Source: Avisuccinivibrio sp964424565 (GTDB lineage Bacteria; Pseudomonadota; Gammaproteobacteria; Enterobacterales; Succinivibrionaceae). Taken from it: a stretch of DNA of 64,000 bases. The stretch spans positions 28,112 through 92,111 of the forward strand of contig CAYRIZ010000002.1 of the NCBI GenBank assembly GCA_964424565.1. The letters run 5' to 3'. Of the stretch, positions 26,212 to 34,982 are shown in pieces; position 1 is the stretch's first letter; the number at the start of each line of letters is the position of its first letter. The notes beneath the pieces were generated by a model that did no database searches, had not been told where the DNA came from, and saw only the letters and a program-made list of their open reading frames with translations. The position numbers and the translations under genes were made by a program.

Positions 26212-27051
26212 TCAGGCGTGAAAGACATAAAGCAGGAAGACGCCCAGCATTACGCGGTAGATCACAAAGACGGCCATGCCTGATTTGGAAATGTATTTCA
26301 TGAACACATGAATAACGCATAAGGCCGTGGCAAAGGCTATTACCGCCCCCATCAGCATTTCTATGGGATCTGCCGCCTGCGGAGACTGCAGCAGTTTGAT
26401 GCTTTCCAGCAGTCCTGAAGCCAGAATTACCGGGATGGCCAGCAGAAAGGAAAAACGGGCCGCCGCCTCCGGACGCATGCCCAGAAACAATCCGGCCGTC
26501 ATGGTGATGCCGGAGCGGGAAGTGCCGGGAATTAAGGACAGCATCTGGGCTACCCCTATAAAAAGCGCCTGAAAGAGAGTCAGGCGGCGCAGGGAATCAG
26601 TACGCTCTCCCTTCATGCCGGCTACGGTGCGCCAGCAGTATCTGCGGTTGCAGTAGGAAGCCAGCCCCAGCAGCAGCCCGAAGATAATGGTGGTCCAGCC
26701 TATTACCTGTATGGAACGGGCTATGGTGGAAATTTTCTGCTCAAACACCAGTCCGGCCAGGCAGGCCGGGATGGTAGCCAGCACAATAAACCAGCCTATG
26801 CGGCTGCGCGGAGTATTGCGGCGCTTGATCATGGACTCCAGCGTGGCAGCCGAAATCTTCATCAGATCGGACAAATAGTAGCAGATGACGGCCAGCAGCG
26901 TGCCTACATGCACAGCCACATCAAAATGCAGGCCCTGATCAGTCCAGCCCAGCAGCTGACTGGGCAGAATTAGGTGCGCACTCGAAGACACCGGCAGAAA
27001 TTCAGTAATACCCTGAATTAATGCCAGTGCAATAATCTGCGTTAAAGGCAT
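26212..27051 (-). CDS. uppP: Undecaprenyl-diphosphatase
   Basis: Integral membrane phosphatase recycling undecaprenyl pyrophosphate, the lipid carrier for peptidoglycan and other envelope polymers; overproduction gives bacitracin resistance (older name bacA). 279 residues, about eight TM segments, with ALIQGITEFLPVSSSAHLIL, the glutamate-rich first motif, and LSLIPGTSRSGITMTAGL, the PGxSRSG phosphatase motif. Convergent with cca. It heads away from folK, 11 bases downstream of it. Confidence 0.95.
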   Translation of the reverse strand: MPLTQIIALALIQGITEFLPVSSSAHLILPSQLLGWTDQGLHFDVAVHVGTLLAVICYYLSDLMKISAATLESMIKRRNTPRSRIGWFIVLATIPACLAGLVFEQKISTIARSIQVIGWTTIIFGLLLGLASYCNRRYCWRTVAGMKGERTDSLRRLTLFQALFIGVAQMLSLIPGTSRSGITMTAGLFLGMRPEAAARFSFLLAIPVILASGLLESIKLLQSPQAADPIEMLMGAVIAFATALCVIHVFMKYISKSGMAVFVIYRVMLGVFLLYVFHA

Positions 27052-27062
27052 TTAGGACTCTT

Positions 27063-27593
27063 TTAGCTCCAGTCGGGGCAGGCCTGATCCCAGTTGAACT
27101 CGTAGCGGGACACTTTCATGCGGGCCGGCAGTCTGGGAGCCATCTCATTCCAGATTTCCTTGATGGGCAGCTTGAGCAGCGGGTGAATGATGGAATCATC
27201 GAGTTCACACAGCGGGCAGAGCACAAAAGGATAATCCTGTATATCGTGCCGCGGCAGTTTGCAGGGGGTGGTGGTCACCAGATCATCATAAAGCAGCACA
27301 TCTATATCCAGACGGCGCTTGATGCCGAAATTGGTGCCATTGTAGAACATCATCTCGCTGCCGGCACGCTGCTCAATATCAGCCAGAGCCTGCAGCAGCT
27401 CCTCCAGGCTCAAGTCAGTCTGACCGCCGGATACCATGTTTAAGTAATCAGGTTCAGCCTCGCGGATGGCATGGCTCTGCCATACTGAAGACTGGGCATA
27501 GTCTTTAAACAGCGGAGCCAGATTTGCCCGGGCAAACAGCAGCGCGTTTTCACGATTAAGGTTGGAGCCAATTCCAAGATACACTTGAGCCAT
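27063..27593 (-). CDS. folK: 2-amino-4-hydroxy-6-hydroxymethyldihydropteridine pyrophosphokinase
   Basis: Transfers pyrophosphate from ATP to 6-hydroxymethyl-dihydropterin in folate synthesis. 176 residues, with VYLGIGSNLNRE, the RRLDIDVLLYDD metal-binding motif (the two Asp), and LPRHDIQDYPFVLCPL. Family variation: the mid-region EQRAGSEMMFYNGTNFGIKRRLDID is longer than usual and lacks the typical GRxR spacing. ATG 27,593 has GAGG 7 bases upstream. Grouped with folB, as in other Aeromonadales/Vibrionales-like genomes. Confidence 0.88.
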   Translation of the reverse strand: MAQVYLGIGSNLNRENALLFARANLAPLFKDYAQSSVWQSHAIREAEPDYLNMVSGGQTDLSLEELLQALADIEQRAGSEMMFYNGTNFGIKRRLDIDVLLYDDLVTTTPCKLPRHDIQDYPFVLCPLCELDDSIIHPLLKLPIKEIWNEMAPRLPARMKVSRYEFNWDQACPDWS

Positions 27594-27602
27594 AGTTTTA
27601 CC

Positions 27603-27956
27603 TCACGCTTTTTTGCAAAATTCTATACCAACGGCGGCGGTACCGGGCACGGCCTGCGTTTTGGCCAATTTCAGCCGCACCCGGGTGGTGTTAAATCTTT
27701 CAATAATCAGGTCAGCCAGCTCCACTGCCAGTTCCTCCAGCAGTTCGGCCCGGCGGGTGGTGACATAATCCCGGATAAAAGCACTAAGCTGCGCATAGTC
27801 CACGGACAGGGCCAGATTGTGCTCCCTGCCGGCCTGCTCCAGGCCCGGGCAGTCGGCTTCCACATCTATCACTATTTCCTGCTCCTGCTCTCTTTCGGCC
27901 GGCAGGATACCTATAATGCAGTTGAAGCGCAGGCCCGCAATAAAAACTGTATTCAT
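27603..27956 (-). CDS. folB: Dihydroneopterin aldolase
   Basis: Cleaves 7,8-dihydroneopterin to the hydroxymethyl pterin used by FolK. About 117 residues with GLRFNCIIGILPAEREQEQEIVIDVEAD (substrate-binding Glu), VDYAQLSAFIRDYV, LLEELAVELADLII and a final VRLKLAKTQAV. The ATG at 27,956 shares its A with the TGA stop of tsaD (TGATG), so translation is coupled. Next in the operon are folK and uppP. plsY, which lies near here in E. coli, is absent. Confidence 0.92.
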   Translation of the reverse strand: MNTVFIAGLRFNCIIGILPAEREQEQEIVIDVEADCPGLEQAGREHNLALSVDYAQLSAFIRDYVTTRRAELLEELAVELADLIIERFNTTRVRLKLAKTQAVPGTAAVGIEFCKKA

Positions 27957-28972
27957 CACAGAGGCCTCAGCGAGCTCAGCGGCCAGCGCGGATGCACATC
28001 CACGGTCAGGGCGGTGGTATCTCCGGCCTTAAAGCGCAGCATACCGGCCAGGGCAATCATGGCACCATTGTCGGTGCAGAACTCCCGGCGGGCAAAGAAG
28101 ATCTGTCCGCCGCGTCTGGCCATCAAATCGGACAGCGCACTGCGTATGGCAGTATTGGCACTGACGCCGCCTGCGGCCACCAGGGAATTGAGCCCGCACT
28201 GATCCAAAGCCCGGCGGCATTTGTGCACCAGGGTATCGGCCACGGCATCGGTAAAGCAGCGGGCCATGTCGGCGCGGTGATCTTCCAAATCTGCTTTATG
28301 CTGCTGCACGGCATTGAGCACGGCAGTCTTCAGGCCGGCAAAGCTGAAATCACAATTGGGCCGGTCTATCATCGGCCGCGGGAAATGAAAGGCTGCCGGA
28401 TTGCCGCTTTGGGCCAGTTTTTCCAGATAAGGACCGCCGGGATAAGGCAGTCCCAGCAGCTTGGCTGTTTTATCAAAGGCTTCACCGGCGGCATCATCCA
28501 CCGACTGCCCCAGCAGTTCATAGGAGCCGGGACGATCCACCCTGATGAGCATGGTGTGGCCGCCTGATACCAGGAGGGCCACAAAAGGAAACTGCGGTTT
28601 GGGATCTTCCAGCATGGGGGCCAGCAGATGCCCTTCCATGTGATGCACGGCTACAGCAGGCTTGCCCAGAGCATAAGCCAGAGACCGCGCCGCCATGGCT
28701 CCGGTCAGCAGAGCCCCGATCAGTCCAGGGCCTGCGGTATAGGCCACGGCATCCAGCTCACTAAGCTGCATCCCGGCCTCAGTGGACACCCGGCGGACCA
28801 GCGGCACCAGGCGTTTGATATGATCCCGGCTGGCCAGTTCAGGCACCACCCCGCCGTATTCGGCATGCATGGCGATCTGACTGTGCAGCGCATGGGCAAT
28901 CAGGCCCTGTTCGTCATCATATATTGCAGCTCCGGTTTCATCACAGGAGCTTTCAATGCCAAGCACACGCAT
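27956..28972 (-). CDS. tsaD: tRNA N6-threonylcarbamoyladenosine transferase subunit TsaD
   Basis: Forms t6A37 in ANN-decoding tRNAs with TsaB, TsaE and TsaC. 338 residues (E. coli 337), near-perfect family text: MRVLGIESSCDETGAAIYDD, YGGVVPELASRDH, AYTAGPGLIGALLTG, HHMEGHLLAPMLE (metal-binding His pair), ALLVSGGHTMLI, DDAAGEAFDKTAKLLGLPYPGGP, DFSFAGLKTAV, AAGGVSANTAIR and FCTDNGAMIA. First gene of tsaD-folB-folK-uppP; divergent from rpsU. Confidence 0.97.
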   Translation of the reverse strand: MRVLGIESSCDETGAAIYDDEQGLIAHALHSQIAMHAEYGGVVPELASRDHIKRLVPLVRRVSTEAGMQLSELDAVAYTAGPGLIGALLTGAMAARSLAYALGKPAVAVHHMEGHLLAPMLEDPKPQFPFVALLVSGGHTMLIRVDRPGSYELLGQSVDDAAGEAFDKTAKLLGLPYPGGPYLEKLAQSGNPAAFHFPRPMIDRPNCDFSFAGLKTAVLNAVQQHKADLEDHRADMARCFTDAVADTLVHKCRRALDQCGLNSLVAAGGVSANTAIRSALSDLMARRGGQIFFARREFCTDNGAMIALAGMLRFKAGDTTALTVDVHPRWPLSSLRPL

Positions 28973-29182
28973 GTTTAATTACCATTAACAAAATGACACA
29001 ACCTGCTAATTCTAGCAAAAAATACGCCTGATCTCACACTTTCACCGCGGGCGGTGGTGCCTGTGCTCAGCGCTGACGCAGGGGGTGGACACTGCTTTGG
29101 ACAGCAGCAGACATTAAGCTTGATTTTTCACTGGCATTGAGCCTGGTTTTGGATTATCATTGGTGCGGTTTTTATTCTTTCA

Positions 29183-29205
29183 GCGGCATCACAGGCTGAT
29201 GCCGC
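29183..29205 (+). promoter_or_regulatory. Hairpin in the rpsU leader
   Basis: 9-bp perfect stem GCGGCATCA / TGATGCCGC with a 5-base loop, followed by CCCCTGTTTATTTA and then the rpsU SD and ATG 33 bases on. The T-rich stretch makes it look like a weak attenuator; it may also be a binding site for translational control. No experimental basis. Confidence 0.5.
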
Positions 29206-29238
29206 CCCTGTTTATTTATAAGTGAGGTGGTTTTCCAC

Positions 29239-29454
29239 ATGCCAGTCATTAAAGTACGTGAGAACGAGCCGTTTGACGTTGCCTTGAGACGTTTTAAGCG
29301 CTCCTGCGAGAAGGCCGGTATCCTGGCCGATGTCAGAGCCCGTGAATTCTATGAGAAGCCTACCACTGTGCGCAAGCGTGCCAAGGCTTCCGCCATCAAG
29401 CGCCACGCCAAGAAGATGGCCCGCGAGAATGCGCGCCGTACCAGGCTGTACTAA
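29239..29454 (+). CDS. rpsU: Small ribosomal subunit protein bS21
   Basis: 71 residues, matching bS21: MPVIKVRENEPFDVALRRFKRSCEKAG ... REFYEKPTTVRKRAKASAIKRHAKKMARENARRTRLY, very basic C-terminal half. Needed for initiation on 30S subunits. ATG 29,239 is preceded by GAGGTGG; the GTG at 29,227 is not used. Divergent from tsaD, as in E. coli, but dnaG and rpoD do not follow: a terminator and an opposite-strand gene do. Confidence 0.97.
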   Translation: MPVIKVRENEPFDVALRRFKRSCEKAGILADVRAREFYEKPTTVRKRAKASAIKRHAKKMARENARRTRLY

Positions 29455-29515
29455 TCGCGCGCTCGTCGGCAGACGATGACTGCGCAGGCCGTCCGGCAGG
29501 ATGGCCGCACAAGAG

Positions 29516-29541
29516 GGTTGGCTCAGGCCGGCCCTTTTTTA
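29516..29541 (+). terminator. Rho-independent terminator after rpsU
   Basis: Stem GGTTGGC / GCCGGCC (two G-T wobbles), 4-base loop, followed by CTTTTTT. It overlaps the last codon of the convergent EamA gene. Confidence 0.65.
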
Positions 29542-30444
29542 TTTGCGCGGTCTGGCGCACAGCAGCCTAAGATGCGGCCACTCGCTGATGATCAGTCCGG
29601 CCATGGCCAGCACTATGCCGGCAAAACAGCGCGGCGTGATGACTTCATGCAGCAGCAGGACCGCAGCCACTGCCGTCACCGCCGGTGAGGCGTACAGATA
29701 AGGCGCCGTCTGCACAGCCCCGATCAGCCTGACGGCATAATTCCAGGTAAAAAAGCATATGGCCGAAGCTCCCAGGCCCAAAAAGAGCAAATTGCCCAGA
29801 TTGACCGCAGTCAGATAAGCCTCAGGCTTGAAGGTAAAATCCAGCAGATACATGAAGGGCAGCATGAAAATGATGCCGTAGAGAAAAACCCGGCGTGTCA
29901 CCTGCAGGGTATTGTAGCCGTAACTGCCGGCCCGGCGGATGAAGAGGGTGTAAAAGGCCCAGGTCAGGGAAGCCAGCAGGGCCAGCAGATCTCCCAGCGG
30001 ATTGATGTGCAGCTCCAGCGAGCCCAGCGACATCAGGGCAATACCGCACATGGCCGTCACAAAACCAATGAAGAAACTCAGGTGCAGGCGCTGCCTGGAG
30101 CCCAAAAAGCGATCCACCACAGCCGTAAAGAAAGGCACAGTACCTATGATCACCCCTACATTGGCCGCCTGAGTGTAGGTCAGAGCCACATTCTCAAACA
30201 AAAAGTACAATGTAATGCCCAGAAAGCCGGCGGCGGCAAAATTCAGCTCATGCCGCAGAGGCTTGAGGCTGAAGAAATGCGGCATCAGCACAATCAGGGC
30301 AAAAAAGCCTATGAAAAAGCGGCTGAACAAAATCTCAATGGGAGAAAAGTCCGTCAGCAGCACCTTGGTGGAAATAAAGGTGGTGCCCCACACCAGCATG
30401 GTGCCCAAAGCCAGCAGATGCCCCGTCAAAGTCTGATTCATCAT
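29539..30444 (-). CDS. EamA/DMT-family transporter
   Basis: 301 residues with ten hydrophobic segments, in two EamA repeats of five. Typical DMT-superfamily text: LLALGTMLVWGTTFISTKVLL, SPIEILFSRFFIGF, GFLGITLYFLFENVALTYTQAANVGVIIGTVPFFTAV, GDLLALLASLTWAFYTLFIRRAG and a second repeat with ASAICFFTWNYAVRLIGAVQTAPYLYASPAVTAVAAVLLLHE. Inner-membrane metabolite exporter or importer; substrate not predictable. Monocistronic, convergent with rpsU. Start ATG 30,444 follows GGGGA. Confidence 0.88.
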   Translation of the reverse strand: MMNQTLTGHLLALGTMLVWGTTFISTKVLLTDFSPIEILFSRFFIGFFALIVLMPHFFSLKPLRHELNFAAAGFLGITLYFLFENVALTYTQAANVGVIIGTVPFFTAVVDRFLGSRQRLHLSFFIGFVTAMCGIALMSLGSLELHINPLGDLLALLASLTWAFYTLFIRRAGSYGYNTLQVTRRVFLYGIIFMLPFMYLLDFTFKPEAYLTAVNLGNLLFLGLGASAICFFTWNYAVRLIGAVQTAPYLYASPAVTAVAAVLLLHEVITPRCFAGIVLAMAGLIISEWPHLRLLCARPRK

Positions 30445-30520
30445 AAATCCCCGGATTTATCCGGCATATCTAAAGTGTAAGCGCTGTTCACGCACAGCTC
30501 CTGCTGTCCGCGGAGGATGA

Positions 30521-31399
30521 TTATAGCCGCTCTTGATGCATCCGTGACTTAAAATCGCTGACATACAGTGCTTCACAGGTGATCTGTTCCCGCCCCAGCA
30601 ATGTGGCCTGGGCAGAACGCCCTGCCTGCAGCATGACCTTGCGGCAGTGCAGGCCTGACGGTAATTCCTGCCCGTATACCTTGCTACCGCAGCGTCCGTC
30701 ATAACTGATCATATAGTCCACCCCCTGAGCATCGAGCAGCTGCAGCGCGGCGGCAAATTCCTCAAAAGGCACTCCGGAGAGATATCGCGGATCGCGGGAG
30801 CAGCTCACGCCCTGATAAGGGGGATCCATATATACCAGGTCACCAGGTCTGGCTGCATTTAGGATCTCCCTGTAGTCCAGGCAGTGAAAAGTTGTTTTAT
30901 TTTTAAGCAGCCGGGAAATTTCCAGTACATTGCGGGCCAGGGTTTGGGGATTGGTACCGTGCCTGCGTTTGTCCGGAGACTGATTGAATTTGCCTGTCCG
31001 GCTGTATCTTACCGCTCCCTTGACGCAGCGGGCCAGCAGATAGAGCATGACGGCAGGAGAGGTGTGACCCTGATTGAAGTCATCGCGTACGGCAAAATAA
31101 TGCTGTACATGTCCGTCTTTGTATACAAACTGCTCAGCCCACAGCCTGCTGTACTGCTCAATCAGCTCATGAGGTCTCTCCACCGCAGCCTGCAGCAGCT
31201 CAATCAGTGGTCCGTTGATATCATTGATGACAAAGGCCTCTGCCCGCTGCTGAAAGGCGGCGGCTATGCTGACGGCAGCCGATCCGGCAAAAGGCTCGAT
31301 CAGGCGGTCAAATCTGGGCGGCATGAACTGCAGGATCTGAGGTGCCAGCTGGCGCTTGGATCCCTGATATTGCACCATATGCGGAATTTTTTCCCTCAT
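30521..31399 (-). CDS. D12-class DNA adenine methylase (orphan)
   Basis: N6-adenine DNA methyltransferase of the D12 (alpha) group. 292 residues. SAM-binding motif I analogue QYQGSKRQLAPQILQFMP then RLIEPFAGSAAVSIAAA; catalytic motif IV YMDPPYQGVSCSRDPRYL (DPPY); also FVINDINGPLIELL and YMISYDGRCGSKVYG. The middle (about 90-165) is a target-recognition region unlike E. coli Dam, so GATC specificity is not assured. No restriction endonuclease gene lies nearby. Possible roles: epigenetic marking, or protection left from a lost restriction-modification system. Confidence 0.85.
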   Translation of the reverse strand: MREKIPHMVQYQGSKRQLAPQILQFMPPRFDRLIEPFAGSAAVSIAAAFQQRAEAFVINDINGPLIELLQAAVERPHELIEQYSRLWAEQFVYKDGHVQHYFAVRDDFNQGHTSPAVMLYLLARCVKGAVRYSRTGKFNQSPDKRRHGTNPQTLARNVLEISRLLKNKTTFHCLDYREILNAARPGDLVYMDPPYQGVSCSRDPRYLSGVPFEEFAAALQLLDAQGVDYMISYDGRCGSKVYGQELPSGLHCRKVMLQAGRSAQATLLGREQITCEALYVSDFKSRMHQERL

Positions 31400-31538
31400 G
31401 CTCTGCCCTGCCTTAATATCATGTATACGCTTGCGGACTTTATCTGCTAAATTATTGCTTCATATGTATATCATAATCAGCAAAGATTTTCGACTGGTCC
31501 TGCAGCAAAGCCGCATACACCTACAGACAGCAGAGCTG

Positions 31539-31566
31539 AAAAAGCCCCGACCAGGCGGGGCTTTTT
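31539..31566 (-). terminator. Rho-independent terminator after guaA
   Basis: Stem AAAAAGCCCCG / CGGGGCTTTTT with a 6-base loop, symmetrical enough to work on either strand; located 64 bases beyond the guaA stop on the minus strand. Confidence 0.8.
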
Positions 31567-31629
31567 AGGGTTTTACTATGGCGCTTTAAGCAAAAGGGGT
31601 AGGAGATCTTGATCTCTATTCCCTACAGC

Positions 31630-33192
31630 TTATTCCCATTCAATGGTTGCCGGCGGCTTGCCGGACACGTCATAAACCACGCGGGAAATGCCGTTTACTT
31701 CATTGATGATGCGGTTGGAGATGCGACCGAGCAGATCGTAGGGCAGCTCAGCCCAGCCGGCGGTCATGAAGTCTATGGTCTTGACGGCACGCAGGGCCAC
31801 TACATAATCATAGCGTCTGCCGTCACCCATCACGCCCACCGAGCGCACCGGCAGGAAGACGGTAAAGGCCTGGCTGACCTGATCATACCAGCCGGAATTG
31901 TTGAGCTCTTCCATAAATATGGCATCAGCCTGCCGCAGCAGATCCAGATATTCCTTCTTGACCTCGCCCAGCACGCGCACGCCCAGACCGGGGCCGGGGA
32001 AGGGATGACGCTGCACCATCTTCAGGGGCAGTCCCAGCTCCACACCTATGCGGCGCACCTCGTCCTTGAACAGCTCGCGCAGCGGCTCCACCAGCTTGAA
32101 TTTGAGATCATCAGGCAGACCGCCCACATTGTGATGCGATTTGATCACGTGAGCCTTGCCGGTCTTGGCGGCAGCAGATTCAATGACATCGGGATAAATG
32201 GTACCCTGAGCCAGGAAATCCACGCCCTGCAGGCGGCGGGCTTCATCGGCAAAAACATCAATAAAGGTGTGTCCTATGGCCTTGCGTTTGAGCTCGGGAT
32301 CGGAAACCCCGGCCAATGCTGTTAAAAACCTGTCTGAGGCATCGACATAAACGATGTTCAGGCCCAGACCTGCAAACATCTCCTGTACCTGCCGGCCTTC
32401 ATTTAAACGCAGCAGACCATTGTCCACAAAGACGCAGGTTAATTTTTCCCCTATGGCCTGGTGCAGCAGCAGCGCGGTCACCGAGGAATCCACACCGCCG
32501 GACAGGCCCAGCAGTACCCTGCTGTCCCCTACCTCGGCGCGGATGCGCTGTACTGCATCCTCAATAATAGCCTTGGCCGACCACAAACCGTGCAGACCGC
32601 AGACCTCAAGCACAAAACGCCTGAGCATTTCCGCACCCTGCTTGGTATGAGTTACCTCGGGGTGGAACTGTACTCCGAAGAAGCGACGGGCAGGATCGAA
32701 CACGGCAGCATAAGGGCAGGTGGAGGTGGAGCCGGCAGTGACGAAGCCGGGAGGCAGTGCAGTCACCTTATCGCCGTGGCTCATCCATACATCCAGGCTC
32801 GGCTCACCGCTGTGATCGCTCAGTCCGTCAAACAGCGGGCAGGAAGTCTGCAGATCCACCTTGGCATAGCCGTATTCCCGCTTGTTGGATCCTTCCACTG
32901 CGCCGCCCAGCTGCATGGCCATGGTCTGCAGACCATAGCAGATGCCCAGTACAGGCACTCCGGCGGTGAAGACCCATTCCGGAGCTCGCGGTGAGCCGGC
33001 GGCAGTGGTGCTCTCCGGACCGCCGGAGAGAATAATGCCCTGCGGATTGAAATCCTGCATGAGCGCCGGATCGGCATCAAAGGGCATCAGCTCGCAGTAA
33101 ACACCGATCTCGCGTACCCGGCGCGCAATCAGCTGCGTGACCTGGGAGCCGAAGTCTAAAATCAGAATCTTTTCGGAGTGAATATTGGACAT
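31630..33192 (-). CDS. guaA: GMP synthase (glutamine-hydrolysing)
   Basis: Converts XMP to GMP using glutamine nitrogen. About 520 residues (E. coli 525). Class I glutamine amidotransferase domain first: ILILDFGSQVTQLIARRVRE, ILSGGPEST, VPVLGICYGLQTMA (nucleophile Cys), FGVQFHPEVTHT. Then the ATP-pyrophosphatase domain with the P-loop VLLGLSGGVDSSVTALLLH, and the dimerisation domain HPFPGPGLGVRVLGEV ... IEWE. I start at ATG 33,192 (MSNIHSEKILILDFG); a TTG 12 bases earlier is in frame. Downstream partner of guaB. Confidence 0.96.
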   Translation of the reverse strand: MSNIHSEKILILDFGSQVTQLIARRVREIGVYCELMPFDADPALMQDFNPQGIILSGGPESTTAAGSPRAPEWVFTAGVPVLGICYGLQTMAMQLGGAVEGSNKREYGYAKVDLQTSCPLFDGLSDHSGEPSLDVWMSHGDKVTALPPGFVTAGSTSTCPYAAVFDPARRFFGVQFHPEVTHTKQGAEMLRRFVLEVCGLHGLWSAKAIIEDAVQRIRAEVGDSRVLLGLSGGVDSSVTALLLHQAIGEKLTCVFVDNGLLRLNEGRQVQEMFAGLGLNIVYVDASDRFLTALAGVSDPELKRKAIGHTFIDVFADEARRLQGVDFLAQGTIYPDVIESAAAKTGKAHVIKSHHNVGGLPDDLKFKLVEPLRELFKDEVRRIGVELGLPLKMVQRHPFPGPGLGVRVLGEVKKEYLDLLRQADAIFMEELNNSGWYDQVSQAFTVFLPVRSVGVMGDGRRYDYVVALRAVKTIDFMTAGWAELPYDLLGRISNRIINEVNGISRVVYDVSGKPPATIEWE

Positions 33193-33296
33193 GGCGGCAA
33201 TCAACTCTAATTTTGCTGGAATGTGGGGGCCAGGCCCCTGAGGTTTCAGGCCGCCGCAGCCGGCGGCCTTTGGTAGTTTAAGGCAGTATTGGATTA

Positions 33297-34763
33297 TCAG
33301 TGGCTCTGATAATTCGGAGCTTCCTTGGTGATGGTCACATCATGGACATGGGACTCACGTATGCCGGCGCCGGTGATGCGGACAAACTGAGCCTTGGTGC
33401 GCAGCTCTTCTATAGTGGCGCAGCCGAGCAGTCCCATGGCGGAGCGCAGGCCCCCCATCTGCTGATGAATGATGCCGCGCAGGGCACCCTTGTAGGCCAC
33501 GCGGCCTTCAATGCCTTCCGGAACCAGCTTGTCGGCGGCGTTGTCGCTCTGGAAGTAGCGGTCGGCCGAGCCCTTGGCCATGGCAGCCATGGAGCCCATG
33601 CCGCGGTAGGACTTAAAGGATCTGCCCTGATAGATCTCAATTTCACCCGGGGCTTCCTCAGTGCCGGCGAACATGGAGCCTACCATGACGCAGTGGGCAC
33701 CGGCAGCCAGAGCCTTGGCTATGTCGCCGGAGTAGCGGATACCGCCGTCGGCGATCACGGTGATGTCGGAGCCGGCCAGGGCATCTACGGCATTGGCTAT
33801 GGCAGTCATCTGCGGTACGCCGCAGCCGGTAACAATACGGGTGGTGCAGATGGAGCCCGGACCTATGCCCACCTTGACGGCGGAGACACCGGCTTCAGCC
33901 AGAGCCAGGGCGCCGGCGGCAGTGGCCACATTGCCGCCTATGATGGGCAGATCGGGATAATCGCGGCGCACCTGTCTGATGCGCTCGAGCACACCCTCGG
34001 AGTGACCGTGGGAGCTGTCGATGAGCAGCACATCCACGCCGGCTTCCACCAGAGCGCGGGCGCGCTCTATATTGTTGCCGGGACCGGCACCTATGGCGGC
34101 ACCCACACGCAGACGGCCCAGGGCATCCTTACAGGCATTGGGCTTGTTGGCGGCCTTCTTGAAATCCTTAACGGTGATCATGCCCTTTAAGTGGAAGGTG
34201 TCATCTACTACCAGCACCTTCTCAATGCGGTGCTGCTGCATCAGGGCAATCACCTCTTCCTGCGGGGTCTTCTCCCGCACGGTTACCAGGCGCTCCTTGG
34301 GAGTCATCACCTGATGGACCTTCAAGCTCTCATCTGTCACAAAGCGGACATCACGGCCGGTAATAATGCCCAGAAGATTATCTGCCTCATCGATAACAGG
34401 GAAGCCGGCAAAGCCTTTTTCCTGCGACAGCCTTCTCACATCTGCTATAGTTGCATTGGGATGCACGGAAACCGGGGTGGTCACCATACCGCTTTCAAAA
34501 CGCTTAACCCTCAGAACTTCCTCGGCCTGACGCTCGATGGACATGTTCTTGTGAATAAAACCTATGCCGCCTTCCTGGGCCAGGGCTATGGCCAGGCTGG
34601 ACTCGGTTACCGTGTCCATGGCGGAGGACAGCATGGGAATGTTGATTTTGATGTGGGACGTGAGTTTGGTGGTTAAATCGGCGGTATTGGGCAGAACCGT
34701 GGAATGTGCAGGCACAAGCAAAAGATCATCAAAGGTGAGAGCTTCTTCAACGATGCGCAGCAT
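33297..34763 (-). CDS. guaB: Inosine-5'-monophosphate dehydrogenase
   Basis: NAD-dependent oxidation of IMP to XMP, the committed step to guanine nucleotides. 488 residues, exactly the family length. N-terminal ALTFDDLLLVPAHSTVLPN; two CBS domains (about 95-200); GGNVATAAGALALAEAGVSAVKVGIGPGSICTTRIVTG with the active-site Cys; IADGGIRYSGDIAKALAAGA; and the mobile flap YRGMGSMAAMAKG. ATG 34,763 follows AAAGGAGG. First gene of guaB-guaA, separated by about 100 bases containing GC-rich inverted repeats. Confidence 0.97.
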   Translation of the reverse strand: MLRIVEEALTFDDLLLVPAHSTVLPNTADLTTKLTSHIKINIPMLSSAMDTVTESSLAIALAQEGGIGFIHKNMSIERQAEEVLRVKRFESGMVTTPVSVHPNATIADVRRLSQEKGFAGFPVIDEADNLLGIITGRDVRFVTDESLKVHQVMTPKERLVTVREKTPQEEVIALMQQHRIEKVLVVDDTFHLKGMITVKDFKKAANKPNACKDALGRLRVGAAIGAGPGNNIERARALVEAGVDVLLIDSSHGHSEGVLERIRQVRRDYPDLPIIGGNVATAAGALALAEAGVSAVKVGIGPGSICTTRIVTGCGVPQMTAIANAVDALAGSDITVIADGGIRYSGDIAKALAAGAHCVMVGSMFAGTEEAPGEIEIYQGRSFKSYRGMGSMAAMAKGSADRYFQSDNAADKLVPEGIEGRVAYKGALRGIIHQQMGGLRSAMGLLGCATIEELRTKAQFVRITGAGIRESHVHDVTITKEAPNYQSH

Positions 34764-34823
34764 TAAGGCCTCCTTTCAGCTTAATCTTTTGTGACAAATT
34801 TTAAGGTAAAAATTTGATCGGCT

Positions 34824-34853
34824 ATTATACAGCAAAGCACCTTGTTTTGTGAG
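34824..34853 (-). promoter_or_regulatory. Candidate sigma-70 promoter of guaBA
   Basis: Perfect TATAAT -10 at 34,824-34,829 (minus strand), 61 bases before guaB, with CTCACA (4/6) 18 bases upstream at 34,848-34,853. No clear PurR palindrome was seen. Confidence 0.5.
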
Positions 34854-34982
34854 CTCGGTTAAAATTTTCAGCCGCGGCCTCCCCGGACAGTTTTTCCGCT
34901 GTATGCTGTGGGTCCCGCCCCTCACCGGCACCTCAGTTCAGGAGGATGTCTGCCGTACTGACTATATAGAGGAAGGAAATAC

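Noticed and set aside
33227..33268. Terminator between guaB and guaA
   Set aside because: Stem GGCCGCC/GGCGGCC is present but no T-run follows on the minus strand, and the two genes are a classic operon.
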